Positions 9,922 to 18,333 of a stretch of 64,000 nucleotides of DNA are shown here, one piece after another; position 1 is the stretch's first letter, and each line of letters opens with the position of its first letter. Under the pieces are notes generated by a model. The model had not been told where the DNA came from, searched no databases, and saw only the letters and a list, made by a program, of their open reading frames with translations. The DNA is from Erythrobacteraceae bacterium E2-1 Yellow Sea (GTDB lineage: Bacteria > Pseudomonadota > Alphaproteobacteria > Sphingomonadales > Sphingomonadaceae), in NCBI GenBank assembly GCA_014983025.1, contig JADCLP010000001.1, positions 992,001-1,056,000 on the forward strand, given 5' to 3'. A program made the position numbers and the translations under genes.

Positions 9922-11639
9922 TCCTCGCCCCCTGCAACCAAAGGCTTGAGGTCGGAAATATCAACGTCGCGCGTCATATCTGGGCGCACGCCCAACACCG
10001 GGCCTATGCGCGGGATCAACCGCCCGACGATGGGTGCCGCATTCCAGGCGGCAGTGCGCTGATAGGAACTGGCCAGCGTACCCCGCGGTTCATCCAGCAT
10101 GGCGATGACGACATAGCGCGGACGGTCCATCGGGAAGGCGGCTGCGAAGGTAGAGACCAGCGCGCTTTTCTGATAGCCATGGGCACCCGGCTTTTCGGCC
10201 GAACCTGTCTTGCCCCCCACACGATAACCTGCAGCATTGGCATTACGGCCAGTGCCATATTTGGCGATCATGCGGAGCAATTGGCGCATGCGGGAAGATG
10301 TGGATGCCTTGAACACGCGGCGTCCACGTGGTGCATCACCCGGCTTCAGCTTGTGCAAGGTAGCAGGGCGCCAGATTCCACCATTGACCAGCGCTGCATA
10401 GGCGCTGGCAAGGTGAAGCGGCGTCACCGCGATACCATGGCCATAGCTGACCGTCATATTCCTGAGGCGCGGCCAGTTCTTGCCCGGCCAGATCGGGAAA
10501 CCACGTGCGGGCAATTCGATATAGGGGCGTTCATTCATGCCCAGATCAATCATGGTGGCGCGCAATTTTTCCGGGCCCAACTCGTCCGCCACACGGGCGG
10601 TGACCGTGTTGGAAGAGTGGATCAGCGCCTCTGGCACATTCATCGATGCGCCATAATCATGACCATCCTTGATGGAAAAGCGCCCGACCTGAACTGGCGT
10701 GGCATTCCAATGCTTGCCAAAATCACGCACCACGCCCGCATCGATAGCGGCGGCTATCGTGATCGGTTTGAAGGTGGAACCCAGTTCGTAAACCTGGTTG
10801 GTCACCCGGTTGAACATGAATTTCTCACCATCTTCATCGATCCGGTTGGGATCGAATTCGGGGAGTGATGCAAGTGCAAGCACTTCGCCAGTGTCGACAT
10901 CCAGCACAATACCGGCACCGCCCATGGCCTGCGTCAGCTTCATGCCGCGGCGCAGCTCATCCTCCAGCGCGCCCTGCACCCGCATATCGATGGAAAGCGG
11001 GGTCGGGCGGCCACGCTGGGCCGGATCGCGCAATTTTTCATCCAGCACGGCTTCCATACCCACGCGGCCATGCCCGTCCGACGCGACGTAGCCCAGCACA
11101 TGCGCGCCCATGGCGCCTTGCGGATAATGGCGGTCGGTTTCGTCGGGCAGTTCCAGCGCAAGCTCGCCAATTTCCTGCACCCGGTTCGCCTCTTCCGGCA
11201 AAACACGACGGCGCAGGTAACCCGCCTTGCCCGATGCCAGCTGGCGGGCGACCTTCGCCTCATCCATCGCCGGGAAAATGGCCTTCAGTTCAGCGGCAAC
11301 CCGCGCCGGATCCTTTACCAGCGGCGATCCGCCATCGCTCAGCGCCTTGGGATTGTACCACAGCGCATAGGCGGGGAATGCGCGCGCCAAAGGCATGCCG
11401 TTGCGGTCGGTAATTTCGCCGCGCGGGGGAAGCAACGCATCTTCAAGCGACGTTTTGGCAACTACCCGGTCCGCCAGACCCAGGTAGAAAATCCGCATGA
11501 CAGCAACCAAAGCCACCAGCGTAAAAACCAGCGCCACCCACAGCACGCGCCAGCGAGCCATGGTCAATGACCGGCGTCGGAATGTTACCAGCTGAACCCT
11601 GCCTGTCGAAATGGCCGTGCTGGCCGACAGGGATGTCAT
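9918..11639 (-). CDS. ftsI: Septal D,D-transpeptidase FtsI (PBP3, class B)
   Basis: Class B penicillin-binding protein that cross-links septal peptidoglycan as partner of FtsW. The 573-aa protein has a short cytoplasmic tail and one membrane anchor at about residues 31-52. A pedestal domain follows, beginning near RGEITDRNG, then the transpeptidase domain. All three catalytic motifs are intact: STFK (nucleophile Ser288, Lys291), SSN (342-344) and KTG (477-479). It lies between ftsL and murE, overlapping both by 4 bases. Confidence 0.97.
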   Translation of the reverse strand: MTSLSASTAISTGRVQLVTFRRRSLTMARWRVLWVALVFTLVALVAVMRIFYLGLADRVVAKTSLEDALLPPRGEITDRNGMPLARAFPAYALWYNPKALSDGGSPLVKDPARVAAELKAIFPAMDEAKVARQLASGKAGYLRRRVLPEEANRVQEIGELALELPDETDRHYPQGAMGAHVLGYVASDGHGRVGMEAVLDEKLRDPAQRGRPTPLSIDMRVQGALEDELRRGMKLTQAMGGAGIVLDVDTGEVLALASLPEFDPNRIDEDGEKFMFNRVTNQVYELGSTFKPITIAAAIDAGVVRDFGKHWNATPVQVGRFSIKDGHDYGASMNVPEALIHSSNTVTARVADELGPEKLRATMIDLGMNERPYIELPARGFPIWPGKNWPRLRNMTVSYGHGIAVTPLHLASAYAALVNGGIWRPATLHKLKPGDAPRGRRVFKASTSSRMRQLLRMIAKYGTGRNANAAGYRVGGKTGSAEKPGAHGYQKSALVSTFAAAFPMDRPRYVVIAMLDEPRGTLASSYQRTAAWNAAPIVGRLIPRIGPVLGVRPDMTRDVDISDLKPLVAGGEE

Positions 11640-12172
11640 TCAGACACCTCGGCTGACAGCATGGTACGGGCATGGGCGCTGCGCACTGGCGATGCATCGG
11701 CCAGCAGACTGCCAAAAGCTTCGGCAAAGCCGGCCTCTGCTTCTGCCTGTGCAGCCGCAGCCAGCGTCACCGGTTTGCCAGTCAGCGGGGACAGCATGCG
11801 TGCATCATTGGCATCACCGGAATTTTCAACCTGCGCCACAGCCACGCGGATCGGGCTGGGGGCACCAGGCGCGCGGGGCGAACCAAGCGATGCCAGCTGA
11901 CGCTCATTTTCCAGATACTGGTCTGCACGCGGTGCCTCGTAACCGAAATCCACCGCATTCCAGTCTGCCAATTGGCGCTGGCTGGCGCGCGCTTCAAATT
12001 CAGTTTCCAGCAGTATCGTTTCGCGCTGCAGGGCAATGATCTGGCGTTCGGCCAGCAAAACCTCGCTCTTCACCGCATGCACCCTGAAACTCAGCACCAG
12101 GAACAGTCCGATACAGGCAGCCAAAACGGCGGCCCAACCAATCTGGCGCAGGCGTGAATGGGAAACCATCAT
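11636..12172 (-). CDS. ftsL: FtsL-like cell-division membrane protein with extended C-terminus
   Basis: Bitopic division protein expected to form the FtsB-FtsL-FtsQ complex that controls FtsWI. The 178-aa sequence has a short N-terminus, one hydrophobic segment (about residues 12-30), and a heptad-like coiled-coil stretch at about 32-65. These match the FtsL layout, and the position between rsmH and ftsI is diagnostic. The remaining C-terminal 100 or so residues are Ala/Pro/Ser-rich and look disordered, making it clearly longer than typical FtsL (about 100-120 aa). The identification rests on position and topology, since FtsL sequences diverge strongly. Confidence 0.8.
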   Translation of the reverse strand: MMVSHSRLRQIGWAAVLAACIGLFLVLSFRVHAVKSEVLLAERQIIALQRETILLETEFEARASQRQLADWNAVDFGYEAPRADQYLENERQLASLGSPRAPGAPSPIRVAVAQVENSGDANDARMLSPLTGKPVTLAAAAQAEAEAGFAEAFGSLLADASPVRSAHARTMLSAEVSE

Positions 12173-13119
12173 GCGGCCTCCTTTCTGGGTGGGGCATTGG
12201 TGCGCGTGGCAAAGCGCAGGGTGGAAGAACGGGCACGCGGGTTACGATCAATCTCGGCTGTTCCAGGTCGGATCGCCTTTGATACCGCCGTAAAACCGGG
12301 CGGCGCGACCTGCTGCAAGGGCAGATGGCGTGAGCCGCCGGATGATCGGGCAGAGGCATCGCGCAGGAAGCGTTTGACGATGCGGTCTTCCAGGCTGTGG
12401 AAGCTGACAACGGCCAGCTTGCCCCCTTCGGCCAGCATGTGCTCGGCTGCGTTCAGCCCGGCATTGAGTTCGTCCAGCTCGGCATTCACATGGATACGAA
12501 TCGCCTGGAAGCTGCGCGTTGCGGGGTCTTTCTGGTCACCGGGGCGATGGCCCAACGCCTTGCGCACCACGCGGGCAAGATCGCCCGTTGTTTCCAGCGG
12601 ACGTGCGGCAACAATTGCGCGCGCTACACGGCGGCTCTGGCGCTCCTCGCCATATTCATACAGCACATTGGCAATGGTGCTTTCCTCTGCCGAATTGAGG
12701 AAATCGGCCGCGCTCATCCCATCCTGGCTCATCCGCATGTCCAGCGGACCGTCAGAGGAAAAGGCGAAGCCGCGTCCAGCCTGATCAAGCTGCATGGAGG
12801 ACACGCCAATATCCATCACCACACCATCGACTTGGGCAATTCCAGCCTCGGTGAGCGCATCGAGCATTTCGGAGAAACGGCGCGGATGGAGAATGAGGCG
12901 CGGCGGGTTTTCCCCCGTCTCGCGCCATGTGCGACCCGCGGCAATGGCATCAGGATCCCGGTCAAAGGCGTGAACCGTCGCGCCGCGATCCAGCAGTGCG
13001 CGCGTATAGCCGCCCGCACCGAATGTGGCATCAACGATTACGTCACCTTCGCGCGGGTCAAGCGCGGCAATCACTTCGTCCAGCAGAACGGGGATATGTG
13101 GGGCGTCAGCGGCGATCAT
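12169..13119 (-). CDS. rsmH: 16S rRNA (cytosine(1402)-N4)-methyltransferase RsmH (MraW)
   Basis: SAM-dependent methyltransferase that modifies C1402 of 16S rRNA in the decoding centre. The frame is open to 13179. The ATG at 13119 ([16 protein letters not shown]) matches the usual family N-terminus and overlaps the mraZ stop as ATGA, giving 316 aa. The SAM-binding segment [38 protein letters not shown] and [15 protein letters not shown] are all visible. The upstream 20 codons (GC-rich, basic) overlap mraZ and are best treated as non-coding in this frame. Confidence 0.96.
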   Translation of the reverse strand: MIAADAPHIPVLLDEVIAALDPREGDVIVDATFGAGGYTRALLDRGATVHAFDRDPDAIAAGRTWRETGENPPRLILHPRRFSEMLDALTEAGIAQVDGVVMDIGVSSMQLDQAGRGFAFSSDGPLDMRMSQDGMSAADFLNSAEESTIANVLYEYGEERQSRRVARAIVAARPLETTGDLARVVRKALGHRPGDQKDPATRSFQAIRIHVNAELDELNAGLNAAEHMLAEGGKLAVVSFHSLEDRIVKRFLRDASARSSGGSRHLPLQQVAPPGFTAVSKAIRPGTAEIDRNPRARSSTLRFATRTNAPPRKEAA

Positions 13120-13601
13120 TTCTTCTTCGCCCCTGACTCTGCCACCAGATTGGCGCAGGCTGCCTGCGCGCTTTCCCATTCGCTGCCCATATGTGCCAAT
13201 TCTTCCGGATTCCAGATGGTGAAGAAACGTCCGGCACCCTGGAAATAGAGGCCGTCTTCCACCCGCCCCAGCGTGCGCAGATGATCGGGCATGACAAAGC
13301 GCCCGCTGTCATCGAAAGGCAGCTCGACAAAACCGAACAGCTGCATGGCGCGCAGATCGCGATCGAAATCCTGGGCCAGGCGGATGGCGCGCTCTTCCTC
13401 GCGGTCCAACTGCGCCTCCAGTTCATCCTTGCGGGAAAGGCCAAAGCCGATCAGGCAGTTCCAGCGGTCATGCTTGGCAAGACACAGGATGCGCCCGCCA
13501 GAGCTTTCCTTCACCGCCTTGCGAAACAGCGGAGGCAGGACAAAGCGACTTTTATCGCCTGCGGGCGAATAAGCCTGTCCACTGTAACCTCCGAATGACA
13601 C
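13116..13601 (-). CDS. mraZ: Transcriptional regulator MraZ
   Basis: SpoVT/AbrB-fold DNA-binding protein that represses its own dcw operon in E. coli by binding phased direct repeats. The 161-aa sequence has the two tandem MraZ half-domains: [18 protein letters not shown] near residue 10, and [19 protein letters not shown] near residue 95, the latter with the signature DxxGR. It is the first gene of the operon. Its leader (13602-13942) contains candidate binding repeats, annotated separately. Confidence 0.95.
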   Translation of the reverse strand: MSFGGYSGQAYSPAGDKSRFVLPPLFRKAVKESSGGRILCLAKHDRWNCLIGFGLSRKDELEAQLDREEERAIRLAQDFDRDLRAMQLFGFVELPFDDSGRFVMPDHLRTLGRVEDGLYFQGAGRFFTIWNPEELAHMGSEWESAQAACANLVAESGAKKK

Positions 13602-13644
13602 GGTAAACTCCGCCCCCCTTGAACCCTAACACGGACATGACTTT

Positions 13645-13685
13645 CCCCCTTCCGCCCACGCACAAACGCAGGTGGCTCGCCCCAC
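13645..13685 (-). promoter_or_regulatory. Candidate proximal MraZ boxes upstream of mraZ
   Basis: Read on the mraZ sense strand, GTGGG (13659-13655) and GGGGG (13649-13645) are spaced exactly 10 bases apart, with a further GTGGG at 13685-13681. MraZ of E. coli binds TGGGN direct repeats with 5-base spacers. Similarity of spacing and G-run is the only support here, and this stretch is G-rich anyway. Confidence 0.3.
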
Positions 13686-13754
13686 GATGCGGGACGCAGC
13701 TTGAAACGGCATATCCGATAGGATTTGGTCATACTGCGAGCAGGCCGGGGATGG

Positions 13755-13792
13755 AAGGGATTTTTACGGGATTTCACGGGATAATACGGCAA
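13755..13792. promoter_or_regulatory. Phased ACGGGAT repeat array in the mraZ leader
   Basis: Near-copies of ACGGGAT begin at 13755 (AAGGGAT), 13766 and 13776 (both exact) and 13786 (ACGGCAA), i.e. about one helical turn apart. Positions 13767-13780 form one arm of a perfect 14-bp inverted repeat whose other arm is 13923-13936. G-rich direct repeats with 10-bp period are the signature of MraZ operators, so this may be an autoregulatory site. The orientation is opposite to mraZ transcription, which lowers confidence. Confidence 0.45.
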
Positions 13793-13886
13793 ATATCTGT
13801 TTTTAAATAATTTTATTCATTGAAATATTCACAGAAATTGCCTGTCATGGTTGAGGATTACCCCGTAATCGGCTGAAAATACGCCA

Positions 13887-13942
13887 GAAAAGTGACTCGA
13901 ATCCACCAAACGAGTCGGTTTTCCCGTGAAATCCCGAGTCAC
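13887..13942 (-). terminator. Candidate terminator after the 13943-14713 gene
   Basis: On the minus strand GTGACTCG (13942-13935) is perfectly complementary to CGAGTCAC (13899-13892), followed at once by TTTTC. A competing inner pairing exists between GACTCG at 13916-13911 and CGAGTC at 13899-13894. The loop of the 8-bp stem is long (35 bases), so efficiency is uncertain. Confidence 0.45.
13922..13936. promoter_or_regulatory. Second arm of the 14-bp inverted repeat; sense-oriented CGGGA pair
   Basis: On the mraZ sense strand this reads CGGGA-TTTCA-CGGGA, two pentamers separated by 5 bases, the same geometry as E. coli MraZ boxes. Positions 13923-13936 are the exact reverse complement of 13767-13780. 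It lies immediately downstream of the gene ending at 13943 and inside the predicted terminator hairpin region, so it may have a structural role instead. Confidence 0.4.
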
Positions 13943-14713
13943 CTATGGGTTTCGGATAAAAGCCATGTCTGTCAGCGCATTAAGCGCATCAGATGTTACC
14001 GCTTCCCCATGGCCATGTTCGAAAATTGCGGCATCGGCCAGCAAGGTAACGTGACCTTGCCCGATACTGCATTCAGCCACCGTGCCTTCAGCCTTAAGCT
14101 GGCAATGCTTTTGCCCTTCATCAGCCAATACAAACCAGCCCGCCATCAAAACTGGCAATGGCGTGCCGTACAGATCCACCTCGCGCGCCGACAAAGGCTG
14201 GTTTTCGGAAAAATGCACCTCCAGCCCCCAATGCGCGAACACATTGGGGATCAGCGCGCTGACCACGGGATGGCGCGGATCCATGATAGAAACATCATAA
14301 TGCCCGGTCAGCATGGGATCGACCGCAATCAACGCGTGCCCCCCTGCGCGCACCCAATCATCCAATGCGACATTATCCGCCGGGCTGAAACCGCGTGGCT
14401 GAACGATCAGCAGATTATCCATTCCGGCAAGCGGAGATGCCACATTGGACAGCTCACCATCGGGCGAAAGTGTATCGATCGGCTGCAGGATAAAGCGCTG
14501 TTCCAGTTTCTGCCGCATCCAGGGCGCTTCTACACGCCCTGACACGATGTCAGACATATCTGCCCCTTCGGGCCAGTAGATCGGCAGGCTGGTCATCAAA
14601 CCCAGCGGCTGACGTTCTATTGCACGGTCTGGCCAAAGCCAGACAGCCGTTGCCGCCGCAATACCCAGCAGCAAGGCCGCAAAGGCCAGCAGTTTATGGA
14701 TTGGTCGAACCAT
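13943..14713 (-). CDS. Membrane-anchored hypothetical protein, GldG/DUF4350-like
   Basis: A 256-aa protein of unknown function. It has one N-terminal membrane segment (about residues 6-25) and a periplasmic body. The body contains a segment reading LLIVQPRGFSP, then DWVRAGGHALIAVDP, resembling the glutamine-amidotransferase-like fold of GldG/DUF4350 proteins linked to ABC transporters; this is a fold-level guess from memory. The frame is open to 14824. The ATG at 14713 (MVRPIHKLL) is preferred because AGGG lies just upstream and it leaves only a 20-base overlap with the upstream gene. It belongs to the cysK transcription unit. Confidence 0.75.
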   Translation of the reverse strand: MVRPIHKLLAFAALLLGIAAATAVWLWPDRAIERQPLGLMTSLPIYWPEGADMSDIVSGRVEAPWMRQKLEQRFILQPIDTLSPDGELSNVASPLAGMDNLLIVQPRGFSPADNVALDDWVRAGGHALIAVDPMLTGHYDVSIMDPRHPVVSALIPNVFAHWGLEVHFSENQPLSAREVDLYGTPLPVLMAGWFVLADEGQKHCQLKAEGTVAECSIGQGHVTLLADAAIFEHGHGEAVTSDALNALTDMAFIRNP

Positions 14714-15047
14714 TACCCTGTTCGGGAAGAATTGCAGGTTGCTGTTCGATTGCAGGAGCCGTTTCCTGAGGGAGATCAGGCACAAGCCCGGCATCTGCCA
14801 GAGGATCATTATTAGGTTGCGCAATCACCGGTTCGGATGTTGCCGCTGTTTGTGGCACGACCTGTTCATCTGCCACTCGCGCACGACCCTGGATGAAATT
14901 GGCCAGACCCACCAACAGCACCATTGCGCCCAATCCTGCCAGGCCAACCTGCAACCGCTGAACGGCCTGAGCGCGGGTACCGCCAATCGGGGCACCGGAT
15001 GGTGCGGTGTCTTGTGCGCTGTCAGACAAGGCGGCGGGATCGTTCAT
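14694..15047 (-). CDS. Small single-pass membrane protein, unknown function
   Basis: A 117-aa hypothetical protein. A polar N-terminus of about 35 residues precedes one membrane segment (about 38-55, VGLAGLGAMVLLVGLANF). An acidic, Pro/Gln-rich tail of about 60 residues follows, probably disordered. The ATG at 15047 shares its A with the cysK stop (TGATG), which fixes the start; the frame extends upstream to 15098 inside cysK. It overlaps the downstream gene by 20 bases, so the two are probably co-expressed. No domain recognised. Confidence 0.75.
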   Translation of the reverse strand: MNDPAALSDSAQDTAPSGAPIGGTRAQAVQRLQVGLAGLGAMVLLVGLANFIQGRARVADEQVVPQTAATSEPVIAQPNNDPLADAGLVPDLPQETAPAIEQQPAILPEQGNGSTNP

Positions 15048-16060
15048 CAGGCAGGCTTCAACCAATCGAATACCGGCAGTTCCTTTTGCGCCAGCCATTC
15101 GGGATTATAAAGCGTAGAAAGATAGCGAAAACCGGTATCGCACAAAATGGTCACCACGCGCGCGCTCTTGCGCCCATCAGCAACCAGCTGTTTGCCCAGT
15201 TCAACTGCGCCAGCCACATTGATGCCGGAACTGAGACCCAGGCACAGCCCCTCTTCCCGCAACAAATTGGCCACCCATTTCAGGCCTTCTTCGTCAGAAA
15301 TGCGGAACTGGGTGTCAATCGGCGCGCTATCCAGATTGCCGGTAATGCGCCCCTGCCCAATCCCCTCTGCCACAGAGGAGCCTTCCGCCTTCAGTTCGCC
15401 ATTGGCGTAGTAATTATAGAGTGCCGCACCATGCGGATCGGTGAGAGCGATGCGGATATTTTCATCAAACGCCTTCAGCCCCATGCCCACGCCCGCAATC
15501 GTGCCACCCGTGCCCGCTGCACAGGTAAAGCCATCAATCCGGCCTTCCATCTGTTCCCAGATTTCAGGCGCAGTCCCTTCGATATGCGCCTTGCGGTTGG
15601 CGATATTGTCAAACTGATTGGCCCAGACCGCGCCCGGCGTTTCTTCCGCCAGCCGGCGTGATGTGTGGACGAAATGGGCGGGGTCGGCAAATTTCGTCGG
15701 CGGCACCAGCACCAGTTCGGCACCCAGCGCGCGCAAAGTGTCCATCTTTTCCTTGGACTGGTTGTCCGGCATGACAATCACGGTTTTGTAACCGCGCGCA
15801 TTAGCCACCAGTGCAATGCCGATGCCGGTATTTCCGGCCGTGCCTTCCACAACCGTGCCGCCCGGCTTCAATTCGCCGCGGTCTTCCGCATCGCGGATGA
15901 TATAGAGTGCCGCCCGATCCTTCACCGAAGAACCGGGATTGGCAAATTCACACTTGCCCCAGATCTCGCAACCGGCAGCCTTGCTCGGCCCTTCCAGCCG
16001 CACCAGAGGGGTGTTTCCAATCAGATCGAGTGTCGTGCCAACTGGCTTGGTAATATTCAT
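15047..16060 (-). CDS. cysK: Cysteine synthase A (O-acetylserine sulfhydrylase)
   Basis: PLP enzyme that makes L-cysteine from O-acetyl-L-serine and sulfide. The 337-aa protein starts at the ATG at 16060 (MNITKPVGTTLDLIGNTPLV), matching the family N-terminus. The PLP lysine lies in NPGSSVKDRAA, the phosphate-binding loop is AGTGGTIAGVG, and the substrate loop is EGTAGNTGIGIA. The variant GTAGNTG instead of GTSGNTG occurs in an alphaproteobacterial CysK branch. It heads a unit with the two downstream membrane-protein genes. Confidence 0.93.
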   Translation of the reverse strand: MNITKPVGTTLDLIGNTPLVRLEGPSKAAGCEIWGKCEFANPGSSVKDRAALYIIRDAEDRGELKPGGTVVEGTAGNTGIGIALVANARGYKTVIVMPDNQSKEKMDTLRALGAELVLVPPTKFADPAHFVHTSRRLAEETPGAVWANQFDNIANRKAHIEGTAPEIWEQMEGRIDGFTCAAGTGGTIAGVGMGLKAFDENIRIALTDPHGAALYNYYANGELKAEGSSVAEGIGQGRITGNLDSAPIDTQFRISDEEGLKWVANLLREEGLCLGLSSGINVAGAVELGKQLVADGRKSARVVTILCDTGFRYLSTLYNPEWLAQKELPVFDWLKPA

Positions 16061-16102
16061 GGCACCACAATTAGGGATTGTGTGCGCCCATCGCAATGAA
16101 GA

Positions 16103-16420
16103 TCAATCTTCAGGCGCAATTGTCACCTTCAGCCCATCCATTTCAGCGGTCAGGGGCAACTGGCAAGACAGGCGCGATGTGGCATTGCGATGGTCCGAAC
16201 TGTCAAGCAGATCGTCCTCATCCTCGCTCAGTGCAGGCAGTTTGTCGGCAAATTCTGCATCGACATAAACATGGCATGTGGCGCAGGAACAACAACCGCC
16301 GCACAGTGCCAGCAGCTCGTCAATCCCATTGTCACGGATCGCTTCCATCACGGTCAGGCCATCAGCGGCATCAATATCGCGGGTTTCGCCTTCACGTGTC
16401 GTCACAATCAGCTTTGGCAT
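16103..16420 (-). CDS. [2Fe-2S] ferredoxin, adrenodoxin type
   Basis: A 105-aa soluble electron carrier. The cluster ligands follow the adrenodoxin pattern C-x5-C-x2-C (within [15 protein letters not shown]) plus the distal cysteine in LSCQLPL. The acidic surface stretch SEDEDDLLD is typical of ferredoxins that dock with reductases and P450s or feed Fe-S assembly. It lies 42 bases upstream of cysK on the same strand. It is not inside an isc operon, so the redox partner cannot be named from context. Confidence 0.93.
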   Translation of the reverse strand: MPKLIVTTREGETRDIDAADGLTVMEAIRDNGIDELLALCGGCCSCATCHVYVDAEFADKLPALSEDEDDLLDSSDHRNATSRLSCQLPLTAEMDGLKVTIAPED

Positions 16421-16520
16421 TTATTCTCAATCCTTCCACCCGGGCCGTATTAACGGCCACTATTCGCAGTTCAACGGGGCTGCTAGTGTTTGCGGCAGTG
16501 ATTTGCAAGCTGGGGTTATT

Positions 16521-17138
16521 GTGGGACTTACGACAGATCAATTGCATCATTCTCTGGATATTCTTGCAGATCGAGAAAGTGCCTTTGCCAATGCGCTGGT
16601 GCGGGTCGGTTATCCTGAACCGCGCATCCGCCCCACTGGCTACAAAACGCTGCTGCGCACAATTGTGGGACAGCAGGTTTCTGTTGCTGCTGCGGCAAGC
16701 GTTTGGCGCAAACTGGAAGGGGAACTGGGCGAAGCGATGGAGCCACGTGAATTGCTGGCGCGCGATTTTGACACTTTGCGCGCCTGTGGCCTGTCGCGCC
16801 AGAAGCAGGGATATGCCCGATCGCTGTGCGAATTGGTGGAAAGCGGCGCAGTTGATTTCAACAACCTTCCGGATGATGACGAAGCAGCGATTGCGGAACT
16901 GACCACGATCAAGGGGATTGGCCGCTGGTCTGCAGAAATCTATCTGCTGTTTGCAGAGGGGCGGCCTGATATCTGGCCCGCGGGCGATCTGGCAGTGCAG
17001 GAAGGGGTAAAGCGCCTGCTTGACCTGCCTGAAAGGCCCGCTGAAAAGCCCACGCGTGAACTGGCGGAAAGCTGGCGCCCGCATCGCGGGGCCGCGGCGA
17101 TCTTCACCTGGCATTTCTATGCCAATCCGGCGCTCTAG
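16521..17138 (+). CDS. DNA-3-methyladenine glycosylase II, AlkA-like (HhH-GPD)
   Basis: Base-excision repair glycosylase that removes alkylated purines. I choose GTG at 16521 (VGLTTDQLHH) because TGGGG lies five bases upstream and the conserved region begins shortly after; the open frame upstream overlaps the divergent ferredoxin gene. This gives 205 aa. The helix-hairpin-helix TTIKGIGRWSAEIYLLFA and the catalytic aspartate in WPAGDLAVQ are intact. YKTLLRTIVGQQVS is the conserved N-terminal helix. It lacks the N-terminal domain of E. coli AlkA, as is common in short bacterial forms. Confidence 0.9.
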   Translation: MGLTTDQLHHSLDILADRESAFANALVRVGYPEPRIRPTGYKTLLRTIVGQQVSVAAAASVWRKLEGELGEAMEPRELLARDFDTLRACGLSRQKQGYARSLCELVESGAVDFNNLPDDDEAAIAELTTIKGIGRWSAEIYLLFAEGRPDIWPAGDLAVQEGVKRLLDLPERPAEKPTRELAESWRPHRGAAAIFTWHFYANPAL

Positions 17139-17220
17139 CACCCTATGGAAAGCGTGTGAGTGACAAGGCCACCCGGCGTAGCTAACGAACGGCAATTGGT
17201 CATGTGGACGAGAGCATAAA

Positions 17221-18030
17221 ATGAGCGAGCGCAAGGCGATTTTCGTTACCGGCGGGGGATCAGGCATTGGACGGGCCATTGCGCGCCATTTTGGGGAACG
17301 CGGATGGTTCGTTGGCCTGGGTGATGTGGATGCACAAGGTATGGAAGATACGTTGGGCCTGATCCCCGGCGGGTTCAAATATGCACATAAGTTTGACGTG
17401 CGTGATCGGGATGCCTGGGATGTGGCCCTGCAAGCCTTTGAAACAGCAGCAGGTGGCCGGATTGATGTATTGGCCAATAATGCAGGCATTCCGCTGGCGG
17501 GCCCGCTGCATGAAAACACGCAGGAAGAAATTGACCGCTGTATTGATATCAATCTGCGCGGTGTATTTTACGGCGCGCAGGCATCCATGCCCTTCCTTGC
17601 CAAGACTGCGCCCGGTTCATGCCTGCTCAACACTGCCAGTGCGGCAGGCCTGTATGGCGGGCCAGGAAGTTCTGTCTACACGGCGACAAAATTCGGCGTT
17701 TACGGAATGACTGAAAGCCTGGATGCGGAATGGGCCCAACTTGGCATCAAGGTAAGGTCGCTCTGCCCCAGTTTTATTGAAACGCCATTGCTGGAAAAAG
17801 CACCCAACCAGTCCAGCAATGTTTCCATCCGCAGTAAAGTGGCGCAGGCCGGATTGGAAATAACCCCTGCACAAGATGTGGCGCAGGCCGCATGGGATGC
17901 CGTGCATGGCGAAAAACTGCACTGGGTCGTCGGCAAGACAGCGCGCAAGATTGCCTTCGCCAAACGTTGGATGCCCGGTAAATTGCGCCAGCAAATGCGC
18001 CAAATGGCTGCCGCGATACAACGTGACTGA
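17221..18030 (+). CDS. Short-chain dehydrogenase/reductase, classical SDR
   Basis: NAD(P)-dependent oxidoreductase, 269 aa. It has the Rossmann motif TGGGSGIG at residues 11-18, DVRDRD, NNAG near residue 89, and the catalytic pair Y-x3-K in SSVYTATKFG with the upstream serine in NTASAAG. An acidic residue after the second beta strand (GDVDAQ) suggests NAD rather than NADP, which is an inference. The substrate is unknown. It stands alone on the plus strand and converges with phhB 9 bases downstream. Confidence 0.92.
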   Translation: MSERKAIFVTGGGSGIGRAIARHFGERGWFVGLGDVDAQGMEDTLGLIPGGFKYAHKFDVRDRDAWDVALQAFETAAGGRIDVLANNAGIPLAGPLHENTQEEIDRCIDINLRGVFYGAQASMPFLAKTAPGSCLLNTASAAGLYGGPGSSVYTATKFGVYGMTESLDAEWAQLGIKVRSLCPSFIETPLLEKAPNQSSNVSIRSKVAQAGLEITPAQDVAQAAWDAVHGEKLHWVVGKTARKIAFAKRWMPGKLRQQMRQMAAAIQRD

Positions 18031-18039
18031 GCAAAAGGC

Positions 18040-18333
18040 TTAGCTGAACAAAGTGTCGATTGCCTTGGCCATCCGCGCATCGCGTGCTGACAGCCCGCCT
18101 GCATCATGCGTGGTCAGCGTGATATCCACCCGGTTGTAGACATTGGACCATTCCGGGTGGTGATCCTGCGATTCAGCCAGCAGGGCAACTCGGGCCATGA
18201 ACCCCCATGCTTCACTGAAATCGGCAAAGGTAAACCGGCGTTCAATCGCCAGCCCGCCGCGCGCGACGGACCATTGCGGGTGCGCCGCCAGCAGGGCCGC
18301 GCATTCATCATCATTCAACCGCTCGACACTCAT
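18040..18333 (-). CDS. phhB: Pterin-4a-carbinolamine dehydratase
   Basis: Recycles the 4a-hydroxy-tetrahydropterin produced by aromatic amino-acid hydroxylases. The 97-aa protein has the family motif: [19 protein letters not shown], with the HH pair and downstream His, then [13 protein letters not shown]. Start at ATG 18333, overlapping the permease stop as ATGA; a TTG two codons upstream is the alternative. No phenylalanine hydroxylase gene lies in this window, so the physiological partner is not shown. Confidence 0.93.
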   Translation of the reverse strand: MSVERLNDDECAALLAAHPQWSVARGGLAIERRFTFADFSEAWGFMARVALLAESQDHHPEWSNVYNRVDITLTTHDAGGLSARDARMAKAIDTLFS

